From Scatosoma sp900555925 (lineage in GTDB: Bacteria > Bacillota > Clostridia > Christensenellales > Borkfalkiaceae): a stretch of DNA of 34,820 bases. The stretch lies in contig CAUGYD010000014.1 of NCBI GenBank assembly GCA_959603585.1, positions 1 to 34,820 of the forward strand, read 5' to 3'. The translations under genes were made by a program, and so were the position numbers. Shown piece after piece: positions 1 to 8,037 of the stretch. Under the pieces are notes generated by a model that saw nothing but the letters and a program-made list of their open reading frames with translations, had not been told where the DNA came from and searched no databases. The stretch's first letter is position 1. Every line of letters starts with the position of its first letter.

Positions 1-2
1 GG

Positions 3-872
3 AAAATTGATATGAAATATTTATGTTGCAATTCAACTATATTTTACCAGCAGGAAAAGATTATTGCCTCATTAAAGGAGGAATGGATTTTGATGTCCGA
101 ATCCGAAAGTCCGAAGAAATTCGTGTTCAATAAGGGGTATACTCCCGCGGGATTCGCGGAAAAGGTCTTTCATCTGCACGTGCGGCGTGCGGGAGATTGG
201 AATGAGTTATATTTCTGCGATTATCTTCGGGAATATCCCGCTGCCGCGGAGGAATACGGGGCTCTGAAAAAATCTCTCCTGAAAAAGTTTGAACACGACC
301 GCGACGGATATACGGCGGCAAAGGGAGATTTTGTCCGAGAATATACTAAAAAAGCCCGTTTGCTTTACGGCGGCAGGTATTTACCCGAAGCGAAAAATAA
401 TTTCTCGGAAGCATGTTCGCTCATGGAAAGGCTGTTTTCAAAGGATTGTATCTTTGTAATGGCTACGGTAGAAGAGGGCGGAAAAGCGGATGCTCGGAAC
501 GTGGATATTTATTATTCCGAAGGGGCTTTTTATGTCGTCACGCATAGAGCGACGGGAAAAGTGCGGCAGACAGAGGCGTTTCCCCACGTATGTTTCTGTT
601 CGGGAGAATTTCGGTTTTATGCCGTCGCGGAAAATATCGGGCACCCCTTGGAGGCGCAGAATGCTCGGATAAGGTCGCTTTTGACGAATGCCTTTCATGC
701 GTGGTATTTTCGGCATAACGATGAGAACGACGAGGGAATGTGTTATCTTCGTGCCCGGTTGGAGAACGGATTTTTTCATTTCGGCGGGACGGGTTATCGG
801 GTGGACTTTTTGCACGAACGGGCGGAAAAATTTCCCTTTCAATCGGATATTGTTTTGCCGACAATTGAATAG
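3..872 (+). CDS. GrpB (UPF0157)-like domain fused to a pyridoxamine-phosphate-oxidase-like domain, 5' end outside the window
   Basis: The reading frame is open to the left edge. The sequence just before the internal ATG at 93 (LKEEWILMSES) already resembles the GrpB family, so I treat the gene as truncated by the window. If not, the start would be ATG 93, which has AAAGGAGG at 74-81. The first part, to about nucleotide 385, matches the C-terminal half of GrpB/UPF0157 proteins (nucleotidyltransferase-fold): FNKGYTPAGFAEKVFHLHVR, then ELYFCDYLREYPAAAEEY and DRDGYTAAKGDF. From about 400 onward (MERLFSKDCIFVMATVE, then ARNVDIYY) it resembles the split-barrel flavin-binding PNPOx family. I know of no defined reaction for either half. 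It converges on an AraC gene and shares a terminator with it. The domain calls are from recognition, not a search. Confidence 0.7.
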   Translation, partial: KIDMKYLCCNSTIFYQQEKIIASLKEEWILMSESESPKKFVFNKGYTPAGFAEKVFHLHVRRAGDWNELYFCDYLREYPAAAEEYGALKKSLLKKFEHDRDGYTAAKGDFVREYTKKARLLYGGRYLPEAKNNFSEACSLMERLFSKDCIFVMATVEEGGKADARNVDIYYSEGAFYVVTHRATGKVRQTEAFPHVCFCSGEFRFYAVAENIGHPLEAQNARIRSLLTNAFHAWYFRHNDENDEGMCYLRARLENGFFHFGGTGYRVDFLHERAEKFPFQSDIVLPTIE

Positions 873-917
873 CCGAAAAATTCAATGTATTTTCCGACAT
901 ATCATCTGACATATCAA

Positions 918-954
918 AAACGGAGGCGGGACAAAATTTGTCCCGCCTCCGTTT
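918..954. terminator. Bidirectional rho-independent terminator
   Basis: A perfect inverted repeat has arms 921-935 (CGGAGGCGGGACAAA) and 937-951, extended by AAA at 918-920 and TTT at 952-954. It separates two convergent genes. The stop codon of the minus-strand AraC gene (953-955) overlaps its edge, so one hairpin serves both. Confidence 0.9.
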
Positions 955-1840
955 ATTTAATGCTCGCTTTATATTCCCCGGGCGTCATGCCTGCATACTT
1001 TTTGAATACGTAGTTGAAATGGGAGAGGGAATCGAAGCACAGCTTGTTGGCGATTTCCGTAAAGGATAGTTTTCTGCGAATGAGGATTTTCGATTCGTCG
1101 ATTTTTAATTTGAGATAGGTCTGATAGATGCTCATGCCCGTCTTTTCGCGGAAAAACGTGCACAGATAGGTCTTGCCGTAGTGCAGGGCATTGCATAGGT
1201 CGTCCAAAACAAAAGTGTCGTATAATTTGGAGGAAAGGATTCTTACGATTTCATCTTGAAGCTCTGTGGAGGAATTGATTTTTGAAATAAAAAATTCCTG
1301 CTGAGCGTCGCGGTTATTTGCGCGGCGGAGCAGATAGATGAGCAGGAGCTCCAAAGAATTTTTTATGACCTGCTCGCCGCCGAGATTGGGATTTTCTCTG
1401 AGCTCCAATTTATTGAGGTCGGGATCGAAATCGGGAATGATGAACGTCTCCCGCGCTTCCGCCATAATGTTCTGTAACAGATAACGGTATTTATCGGGTA
1501 CGGAATATTGTTTGTCAAAGAAAAACCCCATGCTCTCCGAACGACATTCAAAGGAAATGATGAAAATATTCGCTCCCTCTTTTCCGCAGCGGACATAATG
1601 CGGCTGATTGGGCTTGATAAATACGATTTCTCCCTGTCTGAGCAGACTGCCCGCCGAATCTTTTACGACAGAGATTTCCTGCTTATCCACGTAAATAATT
1701 TCCCAAAAATCGTGCGTTTCCTCCGCGGACGAATATCCCCGTTCCAATTCCTGATAGTGGATCGTCACGATTTTTTGTACGTTCAGGAGATTTGCGATTT
1801 TGTGCATATAAAAATGTTTTGCCGTTTCCCGCCTTTTCAT
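953..1840 (-). CDS. AraC-family transcriptional regulator with N-terminal cupin sensor
   Basis: This is a 295-residue protein of the usual length for a cupin/AraC regulator. Residues of about 20-120 look like the sugar-sensing cupin half (HDFWEIIYVDKQEISV, then GEIVFIKPNQPHYVRCG). The last 100 or so carry two helix-turn-helix units: VLDDLCNALHYGKTYLCTFF, then SFTEIANKLCFDSLSHFNYV followed by FKKYAGMTPGEYK, the typical AraC signature end. The start at 1840 is preceded on its own strand by GGAGG (1856-1860), about 15 bases away, which is somewhat far. It is divergent from the amino-sugar operon at 2020, so it most likely controls that operon. The ligand is not deducible; an amino sugar or derivative is an inference from context. 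Confidence 0.92.
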   Translation of the reverse strand: MKRRETAKHFYMHKIANLLNVQKIVTIHYQELERGYSSAEETHDFWEIIYVDKQEISVVKDSAGSLLRQGEIVFIKPNQPHYVRCGKEGANIFIISFECRSESMGFFFDKQYSVPDKYRYLLQNIMAEARETFIIPDFDPDLNKLELRENPNLGGEQVIKNSLELLLIYLLRRANNRDAQQEFFISKINSSTELQDEIVRILSSKLYDTFVLDDLCNALHYGKTYLCTFFREKTGMSIYQTYLKLKIDESKILIRRKLSFTEIANKLCFDSLSHFNYVFKKYAGMTPGEYKASIK

Positions 1841-1867
1841 GACCTTATTCTTTTACCTCCCGCGTTT

Positions 1868-1897
1868 ATTATACCATATCTCGTTTTTGTTTGTAAA
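1868..1897 (-). promoter_or_regulatory. Sigma-A promoter of the first AraC gene
   Basis: On the minus strand, TTTACA (plus 1892-1897) and a perfect TATAAT (plus 1868-1873) are 18 bases apart and lie about 30 bases upstream of the start codon. Upstream, AT-rich repeats of the form AATATTT at about 1896-1903, 1911-1917 and 1922-1928 could be regulator half-sites. Confidence 0.65.
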
Positions 1898-1953
1898 ATA
1901 TTTCACGGTAATATTTTGAGAAATATTTTGTAAAAACAGAGAAATAATTTCTA

Positions 1954-1981
1954 TTGTACTTTGCGGAAAAAGTAGTATAAT
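1954..1981 (+). promoter_or_regulatory. Sigma-A promoter of the ROK kinase-nagB-nagA operon
   Basis: TTGTAC (1954-1959) and TATAAT (1976-1981) are separated by 16 bases. The ribosome binding site AGAGGGAGAAG follows at 1998-2008, before the ATG at 2020. Confidence 0.7.
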
Positions 1982-2019
1982 AAAAATAAACATAAAAGAG
2001 GGAGAAGTATATTTTTGGT

Positions 2020-3390
2020 ATGAAAAGACCTGTTTTGGACAAAAATTTTTATCCGATGATCAAGGCGTTGGAGGAATACGAAGCAGAGGTAAAAAAGAGC
2101 GGAAACACGGCGGAGGTCGCGTTGATCGCGGAGAGAAACGGCGGATATAACTACGTTTACAAATATACCGCGTTTGCGGACGGCAGCGGAAAGGACGAAT
2201 GGAATTTCCGTATTGCGGAACGTCTGGCGAAGACCATTTTATGGGTCGTGGGCGGTTATAAAATCTCCGTTTCGGGAAGCAAAAAGATTTACGAGGGCCT
2301 GAAAAAGGCGTATACGGCGGACGGAGCGCGCGCGTTCGACGTCGATTTCATGAGCGGCGTTTATGAAAAGCCCTTTGAAGTCGTGTGGCTGGAAAAGGAC
2401 GAGATTCCCGCAGAGAAGAATTGCTCGCTCCGCGTGGGCGGATACCTGAAAGGCTGCCGCATCGGTTTCGATGCGGGCGGAAGCGACCGAAAAGTCAGCG
2501 CGGTAATAGACGGAAAAGTTGTATACAGCGAAGAAGTCGTCTGGCATCCCAAGACGACGGAGGATCCGCACTATCATTATAACGAAATTCTGACGGCGAT
2601 GAAGACGGCGGCTTCCAAAATGCCGCGCGTGGACTGCATCGGCGTTTCGTCCGCGGGCGTGTATGTGGACAACAAGATCATGGTCGCGTCCCTCTTTATC
2701 AAGGTGGACAAGAAGAAGTACGGCGATTACGTCAAAAACATGTATATCAACATCGCCGAGGAAATGGGGAATATTCCTCTCGAAGTCGCAAACGACGGGG
2801 ACGTCACCGCTTTGGCGGGGAGCATCGATCTGAACGATAACCGCGTGCTCGGCATTGCGATGGGTACGAGCGAAGCGGTGGGATATATCAACAAGGACGG
2901 CGGTATCAACGGCTGGCTGTCCGAGCTCGCTTTTGTTCCCGTCGATTTCAACGAAGGCGCCATGGCGGACGAATGGAGCGGTGACGTGGGGGTAGGCTGC
3001 AAATACTTCTCTCAGGACGCCGTCATCAAGCTCGCGGAAGCGGGCGGCTATCGTTTCAAAGAGGGGACTACTCCCGCGGAGAAATTGAAGGAAATACAGG
3101 CCTTGATGGAAAAGGACGACCAGCTCGCGCGGCAGATTTACGAGGATATAGGCATCTATCTCGCTTATACGCTTCCCTTTTATGCGAAATTTTACGACAT
3201 GAAGCACGTCCTTCTGTTAGGCAGGGTGATGGGCGGAAAAGGGGGAAACATTCTTCTCGATTCCTGTAAGAAAGTACTTGAAGAAGAGTATCCTGAATTT
3301 GCCAAGCTGGACATTTCCCTGCCCGACGAAAAGAACAGAAGGGTCGGACAGAGCATCGCGGCCGCGTCTCTTCCCGCGGACAGAGCGTAA
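2020..3390 (+). CDS. ROK-family sugar kinase with long N-terminal extension, probable amino-sugar kinase
   Basis: The ROK kinase fold begins only at about residue 147. The phosphate-binding stretch FDAGGSDRK is at 150-158, the stretch with the likely catalytic Asp (ANDGDVTALAG, Asp259) at 257-267, and the second phosphate loop (GTSEAVGY) near 282-289. The usual ROK zinc motif (CxCGxxGCxE) is not visible after GGINGWLSE. The 456 residues exceed the roughly 300 of a plain ROK kinase because of an N-terminal domain of about 145 residues that I cannot assign. The gene is first in an operon with nagB and nagA, so the substrate is most likely N-acetylglucosamine or a related hexosamine, giving the 6-phosphate that NagA deacetylates. 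That substrate is inferred from context; a sequence-only call would be 'ROK family kinase'. Confidence 0.85.
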   Translation: MKRPVLDKNFYPMIKALEEYEAEVKKSGNTAEVALIAERNGGYNYVYKYTAFADGSGKDEWNFRIAERLAKTILWVVGGYKISVSGSKKIYEGLKKAYTADGARAFDVDFMSGVYEKPFEVVWLEKDEIPAEKNCSLRVGGYLKGCRIGFDAGGSDRKVSAVIDGKVVYSEEVVWHPKTTEDPHYHYNEILTAMKTAASKMPRVDCIGVSSAGVYVDNKIMVASLFIKVDKKKYGDYVKNMYINIAEEMGNIPLEVANDGDVTALAGSIDLNDNRVLGIAMGTSEAVGYINKDGGINGWLSELAFVPVDFNEGAMADEWSGDVGVGCKYFSQDAVIKLAEAGGYRFKEGTTPAEKLKEIQALMEKDDQLARQIYEDIGIYLAYTLPFYAKFYDMKHVLLLGRVMGGKGGNILLDSCKKVLEEEYPEFAKLDISLPDEKNRRVGQSIAAASLPADRA

Positions 3391-3445
3391 AAGCGGGTTT
3401 GAAAAGACGCTTGTTTTCAGTTTCAGGAGAAAGGAGACAGAAAAT

Positions 3446-4168
3446 ATGAAAGTTATCATCGCGAAAGATTATGACGAAATGAGCAAAAAGGCCTTTGAAG
3501 TGATGGCGGCGGTCGTAAAGGAAAATCCCGAAGCCGTCTTGGGACTCGCCACGGGGTCCACGCCCATCGGACTCTATAAGAATATGATAGAGGACCACGA
3601 GAAGAACGGGACCAGCTATAAAAAGATCCGCACCGCCAATTTGGACGAATATGCGGGGCTGGATTATTCCAGCGATCAAAGCTACGTCTATTTTATGCGG
3701 CATAATCTTTTCGACCATATCGACATAGATTTGAAAAATACCAATATCGAAAACGGCAAGGCGGCGGACAGACAGGCGGAGTGCGACAGGTATAACGCGC
3801 TCCTCGAAAAGATGCCGCGGGACATTCAGGTGCTCGGAATCGGTTCCAACGGGCATATCGCTTTCAATGAGCCCGGAACGCCCTTCGGGAGCGTCACACA
3901 TATCGTTGACCTCGCCGAAAGCACGATTAAGGATAATTCCAGAATGTTCAAAAGTATCGACGAGGTACCTCGCCAGGCCTTTACGATGGGTTTGAAAAAT
4001 ATCATGAATGCGAAGAAAATTCTCATTCTCGCCAACGGAGCGAACAAGGCAAAGGCGGTTTACGGGCTCGTAAAGGGCGAAGTCACCGAGCGGGTGCCTG
4101 CGAGCATTTTACAACTCCACCCCGACTGCACGCTCGTGTGCGACGAGGCGGCTGCTGCGCTCCTTTAA
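3446..4168 (+). CDS. nagB: Glucosamine-6-phosphate deaminase
   Basis: The protein is 240 residues, the usual length for Firmicutes NagB. It converts glucosamine 6-phosphate to fructose 6-phosphate and ammonia in the cytoplasm, feeding amino sugars into glycolysis. Visible motifs are the sugar-phosphate loop LATGSTPIGLY (34-44), the catalytic Asp67 in ANLDEYAGL, and GIGSNGHIAFNEPGTPFG (131-148) with His137 and Glu142. I chose ATG 3446 because AAAGGAGA lies at 3430-3437; the open frame extends further upstream but overlaps the kinase gene. It sits between the ROK kinase and nagA, giving a complete GlcNAc catabolic set. Confidence 0.97.
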   Translation: MKVIIAKDYDEMSKKAFEVMAAVVKENPEAVLGLATGSTPIGLYKNMIEDHEKNGTSYKKIRTANLDEYAGLDYSSDQSYVYFMRHNLFDHIDIDLKNTNIENGKAADRQAECDRYNALLEKMPRDIQVLGIGSNGHIAFNEPGTPFGSVTHIVDLAESTIKDNSRMFKSIDEVPRQAFTMGLKNIMNAKKILILANGANKAKAVYGLVKGEVTERVPASILQLHPDCTLVCDEAAAALL

Positions 4169-4199
4169 GGGGAAAAGCTGAAACAAGGAGAATCGAAAA

Positions 4200-5357
4200 A
4201 TGGCAAAATCGTTTGAAAACGCCCTCGTGTACGTCGAGGGCGAAGGCCTGAAAAAGGTCAATTTGGTATTTGACGAAAGAATAGAAAGCATCGGCGGGGA
4301 ACTCGGAAAGAGCGACATCATTCCTCTGCCCGAAAATGCCGTCGTCCTGCCCGGCTTTATCGACGAACATATCCACGGCGCGGGCGGCGCCGATGCCATG
4401 GACGGAAGTACGGAGGCGCTGAAAACGATCGCGGAGACGGTCGCCGCGGAAGGAACGACTACCTTCCTCGCCACGACGATGACGCAGAGCAAGGAAAATA
4501 TTCTCAAAGCCATGAAGGCCGTCAGAAAATACCGCGAAGAAAACCACGAGGAAGGCGCCAGACTTTTGGGCGTGCATCTCGAAGGCCCGTTTATCGCGGC
4601 GGCTCACAAGGGAGCACAGCCGCTCGAATATGTGGCGAAACCCGACGTCAAAACGTTCGACGAATACAATTCCGCCAGCGGAGACGCAATCAAAATCGTC
4701 ACGATGGCGCCCGAAGAGGACGGAGCGGAAGAACTCGTCAGACATCTCTCCGATAAGGGAATTATTCCGTCTGTCGGGCATACGGGGGCGACCTGCGCGC
4801 ATATCCGTTCGGCAATTGCCGCGGGCGCGAAAAACGTCACGCATACTTACAACGCGCAAAGTCCTTTGCATCACCGGGAAATCGGAACGGTGGGAAGCGC
4901 GCTCTTGTACGACGAGCTCAACTGCGAATTGATCGCCGATACCATTCACGTTTCCGTACCCGCGATTCAGCTTTTGGTCAAGTGCAAGCACAAGGATAAA
5001 CTGACGCTGATTACGGACGCGATGCGGGCGAAAGGGCTCGCGGACGGCGAAAGCGAGCTCGGCGGACAGGTCGTCATCGTCAAGAACGGCGAAGCGCGTC
5101 TGAAAGACGGCACCCTCGCGGGGAGCGTTCTGAGAATGAACCGCGCGATTGCCAATCTCGTGGAAAAGGTCGGCGTGGCCTTCCTGCAAGCTGTGGACTA
5201 TGCGACGATCAATCCCGCGAGAACCTTGGGGATAGACGGAGAAACGGGAAGTATCCGCGTCGGAAAAAGAGCGGATTTCGTCGTCCTCGACGATAAGTTC
5301 TCCGTCCTTTATACGATTCGCGACGGGAAAATCGTCTATCGCGCGGAGAAAGTATAA
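4200..5357 (+). CDS. nagA: N-acetylglucosamine-6-phosphate deacetylase
   Basis: This 385-residue amidohydrolase removes the acetyl group from GlcNAc-6-phosphate to give glucosamine 6-phosphate for NagB. Family motifs are present: PGFIDEHIHG (51-60), HLEGPF with metal ligand Glu128, VGHTGA with His194, THTYNAQSPLHHRE with His215, and the catalytic Asp273 in LITDAMRAKGL. The C-terminal region (LGIDGETGSIRVGKRADFVV) closes the small beta-domain. The ATG at 4200 has AAGGAGA about 9 bases upstream and lies 31 bases after nagB. A terminator follows, so this is the last gene of the operon. Confidence 0.97.
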   Translation: MAKSFENALVYVEGEGLKKVNLVFDERIESIGGELGKSDIIPLPENAVVLPGFIDEHIHGAGGADAMDGSTEALKTIAETVAAEGTTTFLATTMTQSKENILKAMKAVRKYREENHEEGARLLGVHLEGPFIAAAHKGAQPLEYVAKPDVKTFDEYNSASGDAIKIVTMAPEEDGAEELVRHLSDKGIIPSVGHTGATCAHIRSAIAAGAKNVTHTYNAQSPLHHREIGTVGSALLYDELNCELIADTIHVSVPAIQLLVKCKHKDKLTLITDAMRAKGLADGESELGGQVVIVKNGEARLKDGTLAGSVLRMNRAIANLVEKVGVAFLQAVDYATINPARTLGIDGETGSIRVGKRADFVVLDDKFSVLYTIRDGKIVYRAEKV

Positions 5358-5398
5358 TTATAATCAATTACGCTCACACATTATTTCCTCTTATAACG

Positions 5399-5432
5399 AA
5401 AAAGGCGCGGAACGTTGATTCCGCGCCTTTTT
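5399..5432. terminator. Terminator after nagA, probably bidirectional
   Basis: Arms AAAAAGGCGCGGAA (5399-5412) and TTCCGCGCCTTTTT (5419-5432) enclose a 6-base loop, with T or A tracts on both sides. It also suits the 3' end of the minus-strand amidohydrolase transcript, whose stop is about 190 bases away. The 5433-5619 stretch between holds nothing I can support. Confidence 0.92.
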
Positions 5433-5619
5433 CATCGGCTGGTAAAAGGGGATAAGGTCAATACGGTTTGCAAGCGTTTGCGGGCAGCGCTTAAAAAGGG
5501 GACATTCTTTTGAGGGGAACGCGCCTTGCAGAACAAAGGAACGGTGCTGCAATTTTGCAAGATGGCTTGTCAAAGGCGTTCCGCTGAGCACTTTGACGGA
5601 ATACGGTCAGGCGCGTTTC

Positions 5620-7203
5620 TCAGAGTTTGAACACGGTCTCTCCGTCCCGTATCGTCTCTTCCACCCGGATTTCTCTGAGTTTTTCTTCGGAACAGCCGAC
5701 GGGGTTTTCGCTGAGGATTATCAGATTTTCCCGCTTCCCTTCCGAAAGCGTGCCCGTTTCGTTTTCTTCGAAATATTGATAGGCGACTTCCGCGGTCACC
5801 GCGCGGAGTGCGGAACAGACGTCGATTCGTTCGTCCTCGCCCAAAATTCGGCCCGTTTCCGTCTTTCTGGAAACGGCGCAATAGATTGTCTCCAACATGT
5901 CGGGAAGAATGACGGGGGAATCCTGATGCAGGGTAAAATGCATATTTCGTTCCAAAGCGGAACGCAGGGGACTCATTTTGGAGGCCCTTTGAAGCCCTAA
6001 ATTTCTGATGTGGATTTCTCCCCAATGCAGGACGTGCGCGACGAAGAACGAGGGAATAATCCCTGCACGCTTAACGCGGTCGAGCTGGTCCAAGCCCAAA
6101 AATTGCGCGTGAATCATGACGGGGCGGGTCGCGGGATCGCCGTAATTCTCCTCGGCTTCTATAAAGCGCTCCGCCGCCATGTCGCCGTTGCAGTGGACGA
6201 GTAGTTGCAATTTTCTCTCCGCGGAAAAACGCACGGCCGATTCCAATTCTTCCTGCGTTACGGATGGATAGCCCGCATAACCGTCCGATTCGGGCTTTCC
6301 GCTCTCGTCGAGATAGGGACTTCGCATCCATGCCGTTCTGCCTTGGGGAGATCCGTCGGAAATCAGCTTTATTCCGCCGATTTTCAGATGACGCTTATAG
6401 TTTTTCACCCTGCCCGGAAAGGCCGCGGAATAGGCTCCGAAAGCGTGGATATCGGGGTACAGAACGACGTCCATGAGGAGTTTGTCCGCCTCGTCGAGTG
6501 CGCGGTAAAGGGGAAGGAGCTCCTTTGCGGCGAGCCCTTCCTGCGCGGTGACGATACCGTGAGAAAAATAGAGCTTTTGCGCGCGGGTGAAAGCGTTGAG
6601 CAGTTTTTCTCCGCCCGGCATGGGGATATTTTTTAAGCGGGAGACAAAATCAGCTTCCTCCATATATCCCGTCGGAGTTCCGTCCTCCGCCTTTTCGATA
6701 AATCCGCCTTCGGCCGAAGGGGTATTTTTATCCACGCCCAAAATTTTCATGGCCGCGGAGTTGAATATTCCCATATGCCCCGATTGATACTGTACGACGA
6801 GAGGATGTTCGGGAACGATTTTGTCGAGAAATTCCGCCGTGAGACGCCTGCCCTTTATGCGCCCCGAATCGTAACCGCAGGCAAAAATCCATTCGCCCGC
6901 TTTTAACGCGGCCTGAGAGAGAAAGGTTTCGAGCGCACTTTTTATCTCCTCGTTCGTCTTGCAGGACTCCAAGGGAACTTGCAAAAACCGCGCGGCGCAG
7001 CCGGAAATATGACTGTGCGGGTCCATGAAGGCAGGCATGAGCGTTCGGCCTTTTAAGTCGTATCGTTCGGCCGAGACGGGAAGCGGAGGCGGCGTTCCTT
7101 TCCCCAAATTTTTGATTTTTCCGTTTTCGGTAATCAGATAATCCGAAGTTTCGTCCTTGTCCATTGTAAGAATATTTCCGCCGTAATAAATTCGCTGCGA
7201 CAT
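5620..7203 (-). CDS. YtcJ-like metal-dependent amidohydrolase (amidohydrolase family 3)
   Basis: The start at 7203 is set by AAGGAG six bases upstream; the frame stays open further upstream but has no other good site. This gives 527 residues. The order of motifs fits YtcJ/AmdA-type TIM-barrel hydrolases: an N-terminal beta-sandwich (IYYGGNILTMDKD), the metal ligands in AFMDPHSHISG (His63, His65), YQSGHMGIFNS, GTPTGYMEEAD, KLISDGSPQGRTAWM, LLVHCNGDMAAERFIEA and LHQDSPV, ending with a sandwich strand (LSEGKRENLIIL). Substrates in this family are poorly defined (amides, imides, formyl compounds). It is a single gene with its own promoter and lies tail to tail with nagA. Function beyond 'hydrolase' is unknown. 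Confidence 0.92.
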   Translation of the reverse strand: MSQRIYYGGNILTMDKDETSDYLITENGKIKNLGKGTPPPLPVSAERYDLKGRTLMPAFMDPHSHISGCAARFLQVPLESCKTNEEIKSALETFLSQAALKAGEWIFACGYDSGRIKGRRLTAEFLDKIVPEHPLVVQYQSGHMGIFNSAAMKILGVDKNTPSAEGGFIEKAEDGTPTGYMEEADFVSRLKNIPMPGGEKLLNAFTRAQKLYFSHGIVTAQEGLAAKELLPLYRALDEADKLLMDVVLYPDIHAFGAYSAAFPGRVKNYKRHLKIGGIKLISDGSPQGRTAWMRSPYLDESGKPESDGYAGYPSVTQEELESAVRFSAERKLQLLVHCNGDMAAERFIEAEENYGDPATRPVMIHAQFLGLDQLDRVKRAGIIPSFFVAHVLHWGEIHIRNLGLQRASKMSPLRSALERNMHFTLHQDSPVILPDMLETIYCAVSRKTETGRILGEDERIDVCSALRAVTAEVAYQYFEENETGTLSEGKRENLIILSENPVGCSEEKLREIRVEETIRDGETVFKL

Positions 7204-7234
7204 AAAAAACTCCTTATCTTTTACTCTTTCCATT

Positions 7235-7262
7235 ATTATAACGCATTTTTGCGGTTTTGCAA
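7235..7262 (-). promoter_or_regulatory. Sigma-A promoter of the amidohydrolase gene
   Basis: On the minus strand, TTGCAA (plus 7257-7262) and TATAAT (plus 7235-7240) are 16 bases apart, about 31 bases upstream of the start codon. Confidence 0.7.
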
Positions 7263-7322
7263 GCACTTTTTTTGAAATTTCACCCCGTTTTCGAAAAAGA
7301 GCGGAAGGCCGTGCCGAATTTA

Positions 7323-7350
7323 TTGACAAAAATTCTTCTTATGATATAAT
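7323..7350 (+). promoter_or_regulatory. Consensus sigma-A promoter
   Basis: Perfect TTGACA (7323-7328) and TATAAT (7345-7350) boxes are separated by 16 bases and sit 19 bases upstream of the ATG at 7370. The transcript leader is therefore very short, with AGAGGAGAAG as the ribosome binding site. Confidence 0.85.
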
Positions 7351-7369
7351 AGTAAAGAGGAGAAGAAAA

Positions 7370-7975
7370 ATGACCGATATTTTGAAAAAGATGAAGGAGA
7401 CAAAGACGCCCGTCGCACTTTATTATAAGAGCTCCGGAAGTTTCTACGCGGGATTCGTCAGGGAGACGGACGGGGAGTTTGCACTTTTGGAATTGATTTC
7501 TCCCTGCGGAAAATTTGACGGATATTTTTGTATCCGTATCGAAGAAATACTCAAATTGGACGCGGGAACGGGGTATCTCGAAAATCTTGTTAAGGTCTAT
7601 CGTTATCGTGCCGAAGAAATTCCGACCTTGAAGGTTTCGTCTAAATCGGTTCTGGAAGAATTTATCGATTTCATTGTAAAAAACAAATGGCTTTGCACCA
7701 TGGAAATCGGCTTCGAGACTTTGGATAAAATCAGCGGCTTCGTGGCGGGCAGGGATTGGAACATCGTCGAAATGCACCTTTTGAACGAAAACGGACTCCC
7801 CGACGGGTATACGGCATTAGACCTTGAAGAAATCGTTTCTTTGGAGGTATTGTCGGACGACGAAAAATATCTCGGGACTCTGTTCGACCTCGCTGCGGGA
7901 CATCTCAAAGAGAATAAAAAGGAATCGGGAAAAAAGGGAGACGAACACGTCCTGTCTTTTCCGTTCGGTAAATAA
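7370..7975 (+). CDS. Conserved hypothetical protein with two similar beta-rich halves
   Basis: I do not recognise a named family. The 201-residue protein is soluble, with no signal peptide or membrane helix. It appears internally duplicated. The first half (about residues 13-60: VALYYKSSGSFYAGFVRET, then ELISPCGKFDGY and IEEILKLD) is echoed in the second (about 110-160: TMEIGFETLDKISGFVAGR, then HLLNENGLPDGY and LEEIVSLEV). Each half reads as a small beta-barrel with an 'xxxGxVxxxx...LExxNxxGxxDGYxxLxxEEI' pattern, which recalls Sm-like folds. The end is charged. It is a single gene behind a consensus promoter and is closed by a terminator shared with the AraC gene on the other strand. Confidence 0.8.
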   Translation: MTDILKKMKETKTPVALYYKSSGSFYAGFVRETDGEFALLELISPCGKFDGYFCIRIEEILKLDAGTGYLENLVKVYRYRAEEIPTLKVSSKSVLEEFIDFIVKNKWLCTMEIGFETLDKISGFVAGRDWNIVEMHLLNENGLPDGYTALDLEEIVSLEVLSDDEKYLGTLFDLAAGHLKENKKESGKKGDEHVLSFPFGK

Positions 7976-7995
7976 ATTCGGGGATTTTTACTTGC

Positions 7996-8037
7996 AAAAT
8001 GAGGGAGTTTCAGAAATTTCTGAAACTCCCTCATTTT
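7996..8037. terminator. Bidirectional terminator, 42-base perfect palindrome
   Basis: A perfect inverted repeat is centred on 8016/8017 (GAAATTTC), with A and T tracts at its outer ends. It separates the hypothetical gene from the convergent AraC gene. The AraC stop codon (8031-8033) lies inside the right arm. Confidence 0.9.

Noticed and set aside
2239..3207. Long minus-strand open frame of 322 codons inside the ROK kinase gene
   Set aside because: It is a shadow of a high-confidence gene; its translation is rich in His, Arg and Asp without any family motif.
4083..5189. Minus-strand open frame of 368 codons inside nagA
   Set aside because: Same situation: nagA motifs are complete on the plus strand and the antisense frame has no ribosome site or recognisable motif.
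5391..5591. 66-codon minus-strand open frame between nagA and the amidohydrolase
   Set aside because: It overlaps the nagA terminator, has no good ribosome binding site and its translation does not look like a protein.
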